From JBGSMX01 sp963790405 (GTDB lineage: Bacteria; Actinomycetota; Coriobacteriia; Anaerosomatales; JAGXFU01), in contig CAWBOJ010000003.1 in assembly GCA_963790405.1 (NCBI GenBank), positions 1 through 64,000 of the forward strand: a stretch of DNA of 64,000 nt, in the 5' to 3' direction. Numbering within the stretch: position 1 is the first letter of the stretch; each line of letters begins with the position of its first letter. This document shows positions 47,206 to 56,446 of the stretch, in pieces. The position numbers and the translations under genes are program-made. The notes beneath the pieces were generated by a model, which did not search any database, was not told the DNA's origin, and was given only the letters and a program-made list of their open reading frames with translations.

Positions 47206-48597
47206 GTGGAAGCCACCTCAGCCGATCGCGCCAGAAAACGGGCGTCGCGAGCGGATGCAGAGGCGCAGCTCGCCCGCTGGACCGAACTGGCGAAGGCGGG
47301 CAGCAACCTCGATCCTGCTCTGTATCCAGAGTATGACGTCAAGCGTGGTCTACGTGACGTCTCTGGAAAGGGCGTGCTCGCAGGCTTGACCCAGATTGGA
47401 GACGTTGTTGGATCGGCGCCCGAAGGCGATGTCCTCGTGCCCGCCCCCGGTCAGCTCATCTATCGGGGAATCGGGATCGAGAAGCTGGTGGAGGGTTTCG
47501 TCGCCGAGAAGCGTTTCGGCTACGAAGAGACATGCTACCTGCTTCTCTTCGGAGAGCTGCCAACCAAAGACGAACTCTCTGAGTTCGAAGCGCGTCTTGC
47601 CACGAACCGCACCTTGCCAAGGAACTTCGTACTCAACGCAATCCTGGGCGTGCCGAGCCGCGACGTGATGAACGCCATGGCGCGCGGTGTTCTGTCCCTC
47701 TACACGCTGGACAAGAACCCCGATGACACGTCTATCACGAACATGCTCAGGCAGAGCCTGCACCTGATATCCAAATTCGCCATGCTGGCCGTGTACGCAT
47801 ACCAGGCGTACCTCGACGAGTACTGTGGTCGCAGTCTTGTGATCCACCGACCGCTTGCAGAACTCTCGACAGCCGAGAACTTCCTGCACATGCTGCGACC
47901 GAACTCCAAGTACACCCAGCTAGAGGCGGAAGTGCTCGACCTCACGTTGGTACTGCACGCCGAGCATGGCGGTGGCAACAACTCCTCGTTCACCACTCAC
48001 GTCGTCTCGTCGACCGGCACGGATACGTACTCCGCGGTCGCCTCGGCGCTGGGCTCCCTCAAAGGCCCGAGACACGGCGGTGCGAACATCAAGGTTGTGC
48101 GGATGTTCGAGGACCTGCAGATGAACGTTCGCGACCTCGAAGATGACGCGGAGATCGAGAACTACCTGACGCGGCTACTCAACAAAGAAGGGTTCGACAA
48201 GTCAGGACTCATCTACGGCATGGGCCACCCTGTGTACTCGATCTCGGATCCTCGCACCGTAATCCTGCGCGGCTACGCCGAAGTGCTCGCTCGCGAGAAG
48301 GACGTCATCGACGAGTTCAATGTCTACGCCAAGGTCGAGAAACTCGCGCCCGAGGTCATCGGCAGAACACGCACGCTGTACAAAGGCGTCAGCGCGAACG
48401 TCGACTTCTACTCCGGGTTCGTCTACAAGATGCTCGACATCCCGGCCGAGCTGTTCACTCCCCTGTTCGCCGTCTCGCGTATCGTGGGTTGGAGCGCACA
48501 CCGCATCGAGGAGGTCGCGAGCGGCGGCAAGATCATCCGGCCTGCATACAAGAACGTCGCGCCTCGCAAGAAGTACGTCCCGCTCGACAAGCGCTGA
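47206..48597 (+). CDS. Citrate/2-methylcitrate synthase family protein
   Basis: A 463-residue citrate synthase-type enzyme that condenses acetyl-CoA (or propionyl-CoA) with oxaloacetate. Catalytic blocks are VLHAEHGGGNNSSF (His), GPRHGGANIKV and YGMGHPVYSISDPR (second His), with the late Asp region VDFYSGFVY. An N-terminal extension of about 40 residues is typical of the longer Gram-positive/anaerobe forms. GTG 47206 after GAAAGGGGAA. After the stop, GACTGAGG/CCTCAGTC (48600-48646) may form a shared terminator with the convergent kynU. Confidence 0.92.
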   Translation: MEATSADRARKRASRADAEAQLARWTELAKAGSNLDPALYPEYDVKRGLRDVSGKGVLAGLTQIGDVVGSAPEGDVLVPAPGQLIYRGIGIEKLVEGFVAEKRFGYEETCYLLLFGELPTKDELSEFEARLATNRTLPRNFVLNAILGVPSRDVMNAMARGVLSLYTLDKNPDDTSITNMLRQSLHLISKFAMLAVYAYQAYLDEYCGRSLVIHRPLAELSTAENFLHMLRPNSKYTQLEAEVLDLTLVLHAEHGGGNNSSFTTHVVSSTGTDTYSAVASALGSLKGPRHGGANIKVVRMFEDLQMNVRDLEDDAEIENYLTRLLNKEGFDKSGLIYGMGHPVYSISDPRTVILRGYAEVLAREKDVIDEFNVYAKVEKLAPEVIGRTRTLYKGVSANVDFYSGFVYKMLDIPAELFTPLFAVSRIVGWSAHRIEEVASGGKIIRPAYKNVAPRKKYVPLDKR

Positions 48598-48659
48598 ACG
48601 ACTGAGGGTGGAGTCGACCGAAGGCGTCGGGCAATCGGCCTCAGTCACGAGTCGCCCGC

Positions 48660-49880
48660 CTAGGTGACCTTGGCTCTGCGCTTGAACTCATCGCGATCCC
48701 AGAGGCGATCTCGCATCACCATCTCGAGCACCTCGACCGCACGATCGACATCGTCGGGCCGCAGGTAGAGAGGCGTGAACCCGAAACGCATGAGATCAGG
48801 CGCGCGAAAGTCGCCGATCATGTCGTTCGCAATGAGTGCCTGCATGGCCGAGTAGCCGTGCTCGAAACGGAACGACACCTGTGAGCCGCGGCGAGCAGAA
48901 TCACGGGGCGACACGAGTTCGAGTCCGGGACAGCACGCCTCGACGCCCGCAATGAACCGCTCGGAGAGCTCGATCGAACGTTGCCGGACATCGGCGAGAT
49001 CGATTCCGTCCCATACCCCGAGTGCTGCGTGCAACGACGCCATCGACAGTATCGGCGGCGTACCCACGAGCATTCGGTCGATACCAGGAGCGGGCCGGTA
49101 ATCCGGATCGAACGCAAACGGAGCATCGTGCCCCATCCATCCCGCCAGCCCGGATAGTGCGAAATCGGCGTGCTCGGGCCGCACGTAGAGAAACGCCGGC
49201 GCACCCGGCCCGCCGTTGAGGTACTTGTATCCGCATCCGATTGCGAAGTCGACTCCGGCAGCGTCGAGCGCGATCGGCATCGCGCCGGCGGAGTGCGCCA
49301 AGTCCCAGACAGCAAGCGCGCCGACCTCGTGCGCTCGGCGCGTGAGCTCAACCATGTCGTGCAGACGACCCGTGCGGTAGTCGACCTGGGTGAGCATGAG
49401 CACGGCCACGTCTCCATCGAGCGCAGCCGCGACCGACTCGGGATCCACCGTGCGCAGCTCGTACCCGCTGTCGAGCATGCGGACAAGCCCCTGCGCCACG
49501 TACAAATCGGTCGGGAAGTTGCCCGTGTCCGACAGAATCACCCGACGCTCCGGCTCGGAGCGAGCCTGCATGCCCAACCCGGCGGAAAGTACCTTGAACA
49601 GGTTCACCGACGTGGAGTCTGCCGCGATTACCGAACCCGGTGCGGCGCCTACGAGTGATGCAATCCGATCGCCCACAGCTTGCGGCAGATCAATCCATCC
49701 CGACTCGTTCCAACCTTTGATCAGCTTCGTGCTCCATTGGTTGTCGATCTCATCGGCAACTCGCTCGCGCGCGGCAACCGGTAGAGGTCCCAACGAGTTG
49801 CCATCGAGGTAGACAACGCCCTCGGGCAGCTCGAACAGTGTGCGCGTGCGTTCGAAGACGGCATCGAGTCGTGCTGTCAT
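48660..49880 (-). CDS. kynU: Kynureninase
   Basis: A 406-residue PLP enzyme that cleaves kynurenine to anthranilate and alanine in tryptophan breakdown. Present are YLDGNSLGPLP, DTGNFPTDLYVAQGL, DLAHSAGAMP (PLP-binding Asp and His) and the Schiff-base Lys in GCGYKYLNGGPGAPAF. Start at 49880 (MTARLDAVF) chosen over an upstream ATG because it fits the family length. No other kynurenine-pathway gene is adjacent. Confidence 0.95.
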   Translation of the reverse strand: MTARLDAVFERTRTLFELPEGVVYLDGNSLGPLPVAARERVADEIDNQWSTKLIKGWNESGWIDLPQAVGDRIASLVGAAPGSVIAADSTSVNLFKVLSAGLGMQARSEPERRVILSDTGNFPTDLYVAQGLVRMLDSGYELRTVDPESVAAALDGDVAVLMLTQVDYRTGRLHDMVELTRRAHEVGALAVWDLAHSAGAMPIALDAAGVDFAIGCGYKYLNGGPGAPAFLYVRPEHADFALSGLAGWMGHDAPFAFDPDYRPAPGIDRMLVGTPPILSMASLHAALGVWDGIDLADVRQRSIELSERFIAGVEACCPGLELVSPRDSARRGSQVSFRFEHGYSAMQALIANDMIGDFRAPDLMRFGFTPLYLRPDDVDRAVEVLEMVMRDRLWDRDEFKRRAKVT

Positions 49881-49994
49881 GGGGGCAACCTCCGGGCGAA
49901 CAAACGGGCATGTGCAGGCCATTATCGCCGAGAAAGAAGCGCCGGTCACGGCTCACCCCTACATACTCGGCGCTCAACGTGGCATGCTAGAGCT

Positions 49995-51119
49995 ATGACA
50001 ACTGCCGAAGACATACTCCGACTGCGGCTCCGCCGCCAGCTCATCCAACAGCCGAAAGGCAAAGACTCCACCACTCCAGCGGAGGTGGTGCGGAGTCTGT
50101 GCGCGATGCAGGCACAGGATTACGCGGGCGTCTTGTGGGCGGTCGGCCTGCGATCGGCGGGCGCCACGTCTGCCACGATCGAAGACGCCATCGCCAAGCG
50201 GCAGATCATCCGCACGTGGCCACTGCGCGGCACCCTGCACCTGGTCGCACCGGAAGACGTACGGTGGATGCTTGCGCTGGCATCGCCACGCGCTATTGCA
50301 CTTGCCACCGCTCGCCACAACCAACTCGGCCTGACCGAGAAGGTCTTTGCCAACGCTCGCGCCCTGTTCGTCAAGGCGCTCAAAGGCGGACGCATGCTCA
50401 CGCGGGCCGAGGCCATGGCCCTGCTGGAATCCGGCGAAATCGCAACCGGAGGACAGCGCGGCTACCATATCCTGTGGATGCTCGCGCAGCAGGCAGTGCT
50501 GTGTATCGGACCGATGCAGGGCAAACAGCAGACGTTCGTTCTGTTCGACGAGTGGGTTCCCAAGACCGGGGAAGCACCGCTCGAGCCGAAAGAGGCACTT
50601 GCGCGTCTGGCCGAGCGCTACTTCCAGGCCCACGGGCCCGCGACACTTGAGGATTTCAAGTGGTGGGCAGGTATCACCAAGAACGAGGCACGAATCGGGC
50701 TGGAGGCAGTCTCGGAGAGTCTCGAGCGAATCGAATCCGACAACGAGGTCTACTACCTGCCTCCTGGAGATTCCGCCGCGCGCCGCTCTTCACGGCCCAC
50801 GATTCACCTGCTCCCCGGATTCGACGAGTACATGCTTGGCTACACCGACCGCAGCCTCCAACTCGGAGACCATCGCGAGTACCACGGCTCGATCGTGTCG
50901 GCGAACGGAATGTTCTCGCCGACCCTCCTGGTCGACGGCCAGATCACCGGAACATGGAAGCGAACGTTCGAGAAAGACCAGGTCGAGGTCGGACTGCGCA
51001 CGTTCCGTGCACTCGAGACCGCCGAACGCGAGGTACTTGCCAAGGTCGTCGACCAGTATGGGCGCTTCCTCGGCAAGACAGCTGTACTCAGGAACTGGGG
51101 CGGCGCCCAGATCCGGTAG
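49995..51119 (+). CDS. Winged-helix DNA-binding domain protein (PF06224 type)
   Basis: A 374-residue protein of the AlkX/YcaQ-related winged-helix family. Typical blocks: LRLRRQLI, SLCAMQAQDYAGVLWAVGLR, IIRTWPLRGTLHLVAPEDVRWML and HLLPGFDEYMLGYTDR. Relatives include DNA glycosylases acting on crosslinks (YcaQ), but the exact activity of this subgroup is not known. ATG start. Confidence 0.88.
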   Translation: MTTAEDILRLRLRRQLIQQPKGKDSTTPAEVVRSLCAMQAQDYAGVLWAVGLRSAGATSATIEDAIAKRQIIRTWPLRGTLHLVAPEDVRWMLALASPRAIALATARHNQLGLTEKVFANARALFVKALKGGRMLTRAEAMALLESGEIATGGQRGYHILWMLAQQAVLCIGPMQGKQQTFVLFDEWVPKTGEAPLEPKEALARLAERYFQAHGPATLEDFKWWAGITKNEARIGLEAVSESLERIESDNEVYYLPPGDSAARRSSRPTIHLLPGFDEYMLGYTDRSLQLGDHREYHGSIVSANGMFSPTLLVDGQITGTWKRTFEKDQVEVGLRTFRALETAEREVLAKVVDQYGRFLGKTAVLRNWGGAQIR

Positions 51120-51150
51120 ATGGGCCGAGGGTCAAGCTGTAGAGCTCGCC

Positions 51151-51432
51151 CTAGTCCTGGCGGTCGGTAACCTCGATGAGATGGTAGCCGAACTGCGTCT
51201 TCACGGGGCCGTGCACCACGCCGACCTCATCGTTGAAGCACACGTCGTTGAACTCCTTGACCATCTGGCCCGGTCCGAACTGGCCGAGGTCGCCACCGGT
51301 GCGACCCGAAGGACACGTCGAGTGCTCCCGCGCCATCTCGGCAAAATCGGCACCGTCAGCGATCTGCTGCTTGATCTCGTTAGCGGTCTCCTCGGTGGGG
51401 ACCAGGATGTGTCGCGCTTTGGCAGTGGGCAT
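51151..51432 (-). CDS. Parvulin-type peptidyl-prolyl isomerase
   Basis: A 93-residue single-domain parvulin (PpiC-like) that speeds cis/trans proline isomerisation in the cytosol. KARHILVPTEETANEIK, FAEMAREHSTCPSGRTGGDLGQFGPGQMV and VKTQFGYHLIEV contain the active-site His, Cys/Ser and Phe. No signal peptide. Confidence 0.95.
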   Translation of the reverse strand: MPTAKARHILVPTEETANEIKQQIADGADFAEMAREHSTCPSGRTGGDLGQFGPGQMVKEFNDVCFNDEVGVVHGPVKTQFGYHLIEVTDRQD

Positions 51433-51576
51433 GTGTGTCTCCTATCTCGCTTTCGTGACGTTCAAGATTATGCGTGCACGAGCGTTTTCGCGCCACTGGG
51501 GGACGAATCAAGCCGTGCGGAGGAGCCGGCCGTGTACCATGCGTGGCACTAGATGAAGGCGGAGCTGGGGTAGGAT

Positions 51577-51981
51577 CTACCTGCCGAGGAAGTCCGCGAC
51601 CCGCACGACACGCACGCCCTGCCAGGTGCCGAGTTCGAGCAAGTGATGATCACCTGAGACGATGAATTCGGCGTCCGCTTCGCTGCGGCCTCGAGGATGC
51701 GGTTGTCGGCGTCATCGAGCCACGACCGAGAGACGCTGCGTCGGTCGCACGATGGTCGCCACGCGCGCGATCTGCCGCACGACCTGCTCGGTATGGTCAC
51801 GGTCGAAATCGAGCACTGCTGCGAGCTTGTCCGCGACCTCCGCCAGAATCGCAGGCGAGGTCACAAGCTCGAATTCGCCTGCGATTGCAGCGCGCATCAG
51901 GTCAGCCGGCTTGCCGCCGAATCCGTACGCCGAGATGTAGACGTTGGTGTCGAGGACGACCCTAGGCACCTCGCGCCTCAT
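51577..51981 (-). pseudogene. PIN-domain toxin, frameshifted
   Basis: The first frame gives VVLDTNVYISAYGFGGKPADLM ... TQRLSVV, the second LDDADNRILEAA, and the third EADAEFIVSGDHHLLELGTW to a stop at 51577-51579. Together they make a complete PIN RNase of about 133 residues of the type paired with ribbon-helix-helix antitoxins. Two indels near 51720 and 51680 break it. Given similar breaks in purB they may be sequencing errors. Confidence 0.8.
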
Positions 51982-52213
51982 GGATGAGCCGCTCGATATC
52001 CTCTTCGGTCAGCGCATCTGCAGCGCGAGCCTTCTCGCGTCCGTACACCGCAAGATCCTCGAAGACGAGCAGCTCGCGCTCCCGCCTGTAGACGCGAACC
52101 ATTTCGCGGAACAGTTCGCTCTTGGTGCGGCCTTCAATCTGAGCCATGCGCTCGACCTCGGCAGCCAGTTCCGGCGGCACCGAGAACCCGATCGTTTTGG
52201 CCGTGCGAGCCAT
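51962..52213 (-). CDS. Ribbon-helix-helix (CopG-like) antitoxin
   Basis: An 83-residue antitoxin: KTIGFSVPPELAAEVERMAQIEGRTKSELFREMVRVY is the ribbon-helix-helix domain, followed by an acidic toxin-binding tail ALTEEDIERLIHEARGA. It overlaps the PIN toxin gene by 20 bases and is transcribed first. A direct repeat ACAACTG/ACAACGT around 52232 may hold the operator. Confidence 0.88.
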   Translation of the reverse strand: MARTAKTIGFSVPPELAAEVERMAQIEGRTKSELFREMVRVYRRERELLVFEDLAVYGREKARAADALTEEDIERLIHEARGA

Positions 52214-52313
52214 GCGCGCTCACCTCGTTTACAACTGTTGTAAACCCTACTGCATCAACGTACAACACGAGCGTGACGCGTGCAAGAGATCCGGTGAGAC
52301 GGATTCTTGCTGG

Positions 52314-52359
52314 TTGCACGGACACGAATGGGGGCGTACTATGACTGACTGTCAGTCAT
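52314..52359 (+). promoter_or_regulatory. tetR-ABC operon promoter and operator
   Basis: TTGCAC (52314-52319) and TACTAT (52337-52342), 17 bases apart. The perfect palindrome ATGACTGAC-T-GTCAGTCAT (52341-52359) overlaps the -10 box and start site; it resembles operators of TetR/AcrR regulators. Confidence 0.82.
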
Positions 52360-52384
52360 AATCCCGCTACCAGGAGTCCTCCTC

Positions 52385-52981
52385 GTGCCCAAGATCGTCG
52401 ATCGCAATGCCCGTCGAGCCGAGTTCGCATCGGCAGCCATGACTGTGTTCGCCGAGCGCGGCGTCACAAACGCCACCGTCAGCGACATCGTGAAGGCCGC
52501 CGGCGTCGCACAGGGCACCTTCTACCTCTACTTCGATTCCAAGGACGATGTGGTTTTGGCTGTTGCCGAGCAGATGACCGCTGGCATGGTCGTCGCCATC
52601 GAAGCCGCCGTGAGCGCACCCGACGCCACCGCTGTCGAGAAGCTCCTCGCCTATCTCCACGTACTCACCGGCTTCGACGCCGATCCCACCGCACTCGAAC
52701 TCAGCGACTTCATCCACAGTCCCGAGAACCGGGCGCTGCACGATCGCCTCACCGAGCATCTCGCAACTCAGATGGTTGTGCTCGTAGAGTCCATCATCGC
52801 CCAGGGCATCCGCGAAGGCGTGTTCGACGTCCCCGATGCGCGTGCCGCCGCCTGGTTCGTTGGCGCCGGACTACAGAGTGTTGAGCTTGCCGGCACGAAG
52901 GCAGCCGACATGCCCGCCGCACTCGAAGCCGCCACCGTGCTTGCACTCCGCGCACTCGGCTACAAGGGAGCCATCTCATGA
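52385..52981 (+). CDS. TetR/AcrR family regulator
   Basis: A 198-residue regulator: HTH AAMTVFAERGVTNATVSDIVKAAGVAQGTFYLYFDSKDD, then a helical ligand domain (TGFDADPTALELSDFIHSPEN). GTG start after AGGAGTCCTCCTC. It probably controls itself and the ABC exporter that follows with a four-base overlap (ATGA). Confidence 0.93.
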   Translation: MPKIVDRNARRAEFASAAMTVFAERGVTNATVSDIVKAAGVAQGTFYLYFDSKDDVVLAVAEQMTAGMVVAIEAAVSAPDATAVEKLLAYLHVLTGFDADPTALELSDFIHSPENRALHDRLTEHLATQMVVLVESIIAQGIREGVFDVPDARAAAWFVGAGLQSVELAGTKAADMPAALEAATVLALRALGYKGAIS

Positions 52982-53931
52982 GCCTTGACACCGTGATCGC
53001 CACCAGCGCACTCACGAAGCAGTACCGCGAGGTGCGCGCCGTCGACGCTCTCGAACTCGACGTGCGGCGCGGCGAGATCTACGGGTTTCTGGGACGCAAC
53101 GGAGCCGGAAAGACCACGACCATCCGCATGCTGCTGGGCCTGATCACGCCCACTGCGGGCGAACTGAGCGTGCTCGGACGACGCATCGTTCCGGGCGAGA
53201 CGAGCGTGCTCGGACAGGTCGGCTTCCTTGTCGAGAGCGCGACCGCCTACCCCAACCTCACCGTGCGCGAGAACCTCGAGATCCAGCGACGCCTCACGGG
53301 CGCACCGCGCGCTGCCGTCACCGAGGCGATGGAGCGGCTCGCGCTGGTCCCACTTGCGGATCGCCGCGCCGGACGACTCTCGCTTGGCAACAAGCAGCGC
53401 CTCTCGCTTGCCCGCGCGCTGCTACACGCGCCCGACGTGCTCGTGCTCGACGAGCCTGCCAACGCACTCGACCCGGCCGGCATCGTCGAGATCCGCGAGC
53501 TGCTGCGCGCGCTCGCCGACGAGCGCGGCGTCACCGTGTTCATGTCGAGCCACATCCTGGCCGAGGTCGCGCACCTGGCCGACCGCATCGGCATCATCCA
53601 TGACGGCCGGCTGCTCGAGGAACTCGATCGCGAGGAGCTGCACGCCAAGGCGCGAGCGTTCGTCGAGGTCGGCGCAAGCGACCTGCCGCGCGCGGAGGCG
53701 CTCCTGCGCGAATCGAGCTTCGCGCACGTGGAGCGCACCGGTGACGACACATTGCGCGTCTTCAATGCCGAGGAACGCGCCGGCCAGATCGCACGTACGC
53801 TCGTCGACGCAGGCCTCGAGCTCACGCAACTCACACCAGCCCGAGAGGATCTCGAGACCTACTTCCTGCGGTTGACCGACGGCGCCAACGCCAACGGACC
53901 GACCGAGCTGGCCGAAGGGAGCGTCGCATGA
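52978..53931 (+). CDS. ABC transporter ATP-binding protein
   Basis: A 317-residue ATPase of an export system. Walker A GRNGAGKTTT, a signature reading LSLGNKQRLSLARAL (variant of LSGGQ typical of this drug/bacteriocin exporter group), Walker B VLVLDEPANALDP and the switch His in MSSHILAE. Residues 225-300 form a C-terminal regulatory part. Overlaps the permease gene by four bases. Confidence 0.96.
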   Translation: MSLDTVIATSALTKQYREVRAVDALELDVRRGEIYGFLGRNGAGKTTTIRMLLGLITPTAGELSVLGRRIVPGETSVLGQVGFLVESATAYPNLTVRENLEIQRRLTGAPRAAVTEAMERLALVPLADRRAGRLSLGNKQRLSLARALLHAPDVLVLDEPANALDPAGIVEIRELLRALADERGVTVFMSSHILAEVAHLADRIGIIHDGRLLEELDREELHAKARAFVEVGASDLPRAEALLRESSFAHVERTGDDTLRVFNAEERAGQIARTLVDAGLELTQLTPAREDLETYFLRLTDGANANGPTELAEGSVA

Positions 53932-54710
53932 CGCTGTACGCCGCGCTCACCACCGAAGTCATGAAGCTGCGCCGCTGCAAGGTCACTTGGGCCACGCTCG
54001 GCGGATTCTCGATCGCACCGCTCGGAATCGCCCTGTTCATGTGGATCGTGCGCGAACCCGAGCGCGCGGCGGACATGGGGCTTCTCGGCGCGAAAGCAGA
54101 GCTGGCCGGAATCGAGGCGACCTGGCCATCGTACATGTCGATGATGACGATCATCGCGGGAATCGGCGGCATGATCTTGCTGTCGTTCATCGTCGCCTAC
54201 ATCTTCGGCCGCGAGTACACCGAGGGCACCGCCAAGAACATGCTCGCGCTGCCGGTGGGTAGGCACTGGTTCGTTGTCGCCAAGCTCGCAGTCGCGGCAG
54301 CGTGGTGGATGGTGCTCGTGGCCGCGGTCCTGGCCGAGTCGCTCGTCATCGGGACGATGCTGGGACTGCCGGATGTCTCGGCAGGTGTGATCTGGGCCGG
54401 AATCGGCCACGCGCTGCTCGCCGCGGCGATCTCGTACCTGCTCGTGCCGGTGATCGCATGGATCACCACGGTCGGGCGCGGCTATATGCCCCCTCTGGGC
54501 TTCGCGATCGCGATGATGGGCCTGGGCAACCTGTTCGGCAAGACCGGCTGGTCGGACTGGTTCCCGTGGTCGATCGTGCCGAACATGGTCGGCATGGTCG
54601 GACAGCCCAAGACCCTGCCGACAGGCAGCTACGTGGTGGTGGCCCTGACGTTCGCTATCGGCGTGGCCGCGACGATGGCGCAGCTGCGCTACGCGGACAA
54701 CGCGCAGTAG
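53928..54710 (+). CDS. ABC-2 type transporter permease
   Basis: A 260-residue membrane subunit with six hydrophobic segments and the ABC-2 opening YAALTTEVMKLRRCKVTW and GREYTEGTAKNMLALPVGR cytoplasmic loop. Partner of the preceding ATPase. The operon tetR-ATPase-permease looks like a ligand-induced export pump. Convergent with the next gene at seven bases. Confidence 0.92.
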   Translation: MTLYAALTTEVMKLRRCKVTWATLGGFSIAPLGIALFMWIVREPERAADMGLLGAKAELAGIEATWPSYMSMMTIIAGIGGMILLSFIVAYIFGREYTEGTAKNMLALPVGRHWFVVAKLAVAAAWWMVLVAAVLAESLVIGTMLGLPDVSAGVIWAGIGHALLAAAISYLLVPVIAWITTVGRGYMPPLGFAIAMMGLGNLFGKTGWSDWFPWSIVPNMVGMVGQPKTLPTGSYVVVALTFAIGVAATMAQLRYADNAQ

Positions 54711-54717
54711 GGCACGA

Positions 54718-55215
54718 TCAGATCGCGACGGCCTGCGCCCACGCGCGAATCTTGTCCCAGTCGCGACCGTCGCCCTCGACGTCTCCGCCGAAGGCCCGGA
54801 ACATCCAACGCGTGAACGCCGAGGATTCCGCCTGCTTCGGCCCGACACCAGCGAAGTAGCCTTCGTCTGCTGGCTCGATCGTGGCCCGGATGTTGTCGAT
54901 GTAGGCGCGGCGCTTCTTGAGAGCGCGCTCGTCGTCTCCCGTATTCATCGCGTGCACGCAGAACACGGCGACGGGAAGCTCACAGAGTGCAGCCGCGTTG
55001 TTCTCCGCGTACTCCACGGCCTCCGGCAGCCACTTGCCGCCGTTGATAGCGCTGCCCAGCACCACTGCATCGTAGCCATCCAGCGACGGCGTCTCCTTGA
55101 GCGGCTTCACGTCGACCGCGTAGCCTCGCGTGCCGAGCGTGCGCCCGATCTCCTCGGCGACGCCTACGGTCGAACCCGTCTTGGTCGCGTATCCGACCAG
55201 CACCTTCTTGCTCAT
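54718..55215 (-). CDS. Flavodoxin-domain protein (HemG-like)
   Basis: A 165-residue FMN-binding protein of the menaquinone-dependent protoporphyrinogen oxidase/flavodoxin group: KVLVGYATKTGSTVGVAEEIG binds the phosphate, AVVLGSAINGGKWLPEAV and VFCVHAMNTGDD follow. Without haem genes nearby the exact substrate is uncertain. Start at 55215. Confidence 0.88.
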   Translation of the reverse strand: MSKKVLVGYATKTGSTVGVAEEIGRTLGTRGYAVDVKPLKETPSLDGYDAVVLGSAINGGKWLPEAVEYAENNAAALCELPVAVFCVHAMNTGDDERALKKRRAYIDNIRATIEPADEGYFAGVGPKQAESSAFTRWMFRAFGGDVEGDGRDWDKIRAWAQAVAI

Positions 55216-55288
55216 CCCGTTGTCCTCCCCGTAGCTCGAAAAGGGCGTTTCCACTTCGGTCTGCTCATCGCCGAACGCACACGCATTC

Positions 55289-55888
55289 CTACTCGGCAGG
55301 GTCGATGATCCGCACGCCGAGGTCCTCGGCCAGTGAGACGGCTTGCGATGTCGTGAGAATCACGCCGTAGGGACCTCGTCGCAAGTCCAATCCCCGCGTC
55401 ATGGATCCTCGCAAATCGGTGTTCCGAGTCGTCGCATTGGCCCAGTCGACATCGGTGAGATCGCAGTCGATGAGGCTCGCGTTCGACAGGTCCGTGCCGG
55501 TGAAGTCGCACTCGCGCATCGAGCAGTCCGTGAACTCCACGTCGGACAGATCGATGCCTCTGAGCACTGCATAGTCGAGGTTCACCTTATTGAACGTCGC
55601 GGCGTCAAACCGGGCTCCGCGCGTGAAATCGAGGCCCATCATCTTGCATTCCTCGACGGTGGCCGCGAACAAGCTCACTCCCTGCACCCCCGCGCCCACG
55701 AATTCGCACGAGCGAATCGTCGACGCGTTGAATCTGGAGTCGGTCAGCACGCAATCGCGAAAGGAACAGTCTTCGATCACACGGTCCGAGAAGTCGATCG
55801 CGACCAGGCTCAGCCCGTCGAACGACAAGCCCTTGAGCTCGGGCTTGCCCTCAAGATCGACGATATCCGACTGCGCCAATTGCCTCAT
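55289..55888 (-). CDS. Pentapeptide-repeat protein
   Basis: A 199-residue right-handed beta helix of A(D/N)LXX-type repeats from about residue 30 to 170 (CSFRDCVLTDSRFNAS, MRECDFTGTDLSNASL). Such proteins may mimic DNA and protect gyrase, as Qnr does, but many have no known role. The start at 55888 overlaps the upstream gene's stop by four bases. Confidence 0.9.
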   Translation of the reverse strand: MRQLAQSDIVDLEGKPELKGLSFDGLSLVAIDFSDRVIEDCSFRDCVLTDSRFNASTIRSCEFVGAGVQGVSLFAATVEECKMMGLDFTRGARFDAATFNKVNLDYAVLRGIDLSDVEFTDCSMRECDFTGTDLSNASLIDCDLTDVDWANATTRNTDLRGSMTRGLDLRRGPYGVILTTSQAVSLAEDLGVRIIDPAE

Positions 55889-56328
55889 CGGGCCTGCGCC
55901 TCCCATATCTCACAGACGTACTCGTCGCAGATCGGCGCGCGGTACTCGTGGGGCAACTGGCATCCGTGCTCCGGATGACAGAACTGGCACTTGCGAACGT
56001 CGACCCACTCGGGCAGTGCCGCGCGGTATGTCTCGCCCTCCGATGTGGGCAGATGACTGATGCGCGGGTCGTGGTACGGCTCGACACCGTGCTCGCCCGC
56101 GACGTAGCGGTCGCCGTCACGCACGAGTGCGCCGCTGGTCTCGAACCACCCGAGCCACTGCTCTATGTATGCCGGGAGCCATTCGTCGCCGATGTAGTCG
56201 CCATTCTCGTCGTGGGCGAGATACAGGCAACAGCACAACCCTCCGCACTCATGGCAGAGCTCCCAGTTCTGGGCAGTCGGGTCGGGAGCGGGACCGAGCG
56301 CTGGTGCGGGAGTCGTGCTTGAAGTCAC
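55885..56328 (-). CDS. Cysteine-rich YkgJ-like metal-binding protein
   Basis: A 147-residue protein with cysteine clusters CHECGGLCC, CQFC, CQLP and CDEYVCE, the layout of the zinc/iron-chelating YkgJ-type family. GTG 56328 after GGAGATCA. Coupled to the pentapeptide-repeat gene. Confidence 0.78.
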   Translation of the reverse strand: MTSSTTPAPALGPAPDPTAQNWELCHECGGLCCCLYLAHDENGDYIGDEWLPAYIEQWLGWFETSGALVRDGDRYVAGEHGVEPYHDPRISHLPTSEGETYRAALPEWVDVRKCQFCHPEHGCQLPHEYRAPICDEYVCEIWEAQAR

Positions 56329-56446
56329 GCTGATCTCCAAGTAATCGAGGCGGATTGAGCAGCGCAAGAAGTATAGACGACCGACCTCCAGCGGATACGT
56401 CCAATAACGTGTGTGCTATGTATGGCCGTTGTGTTATCTTCGCAGC

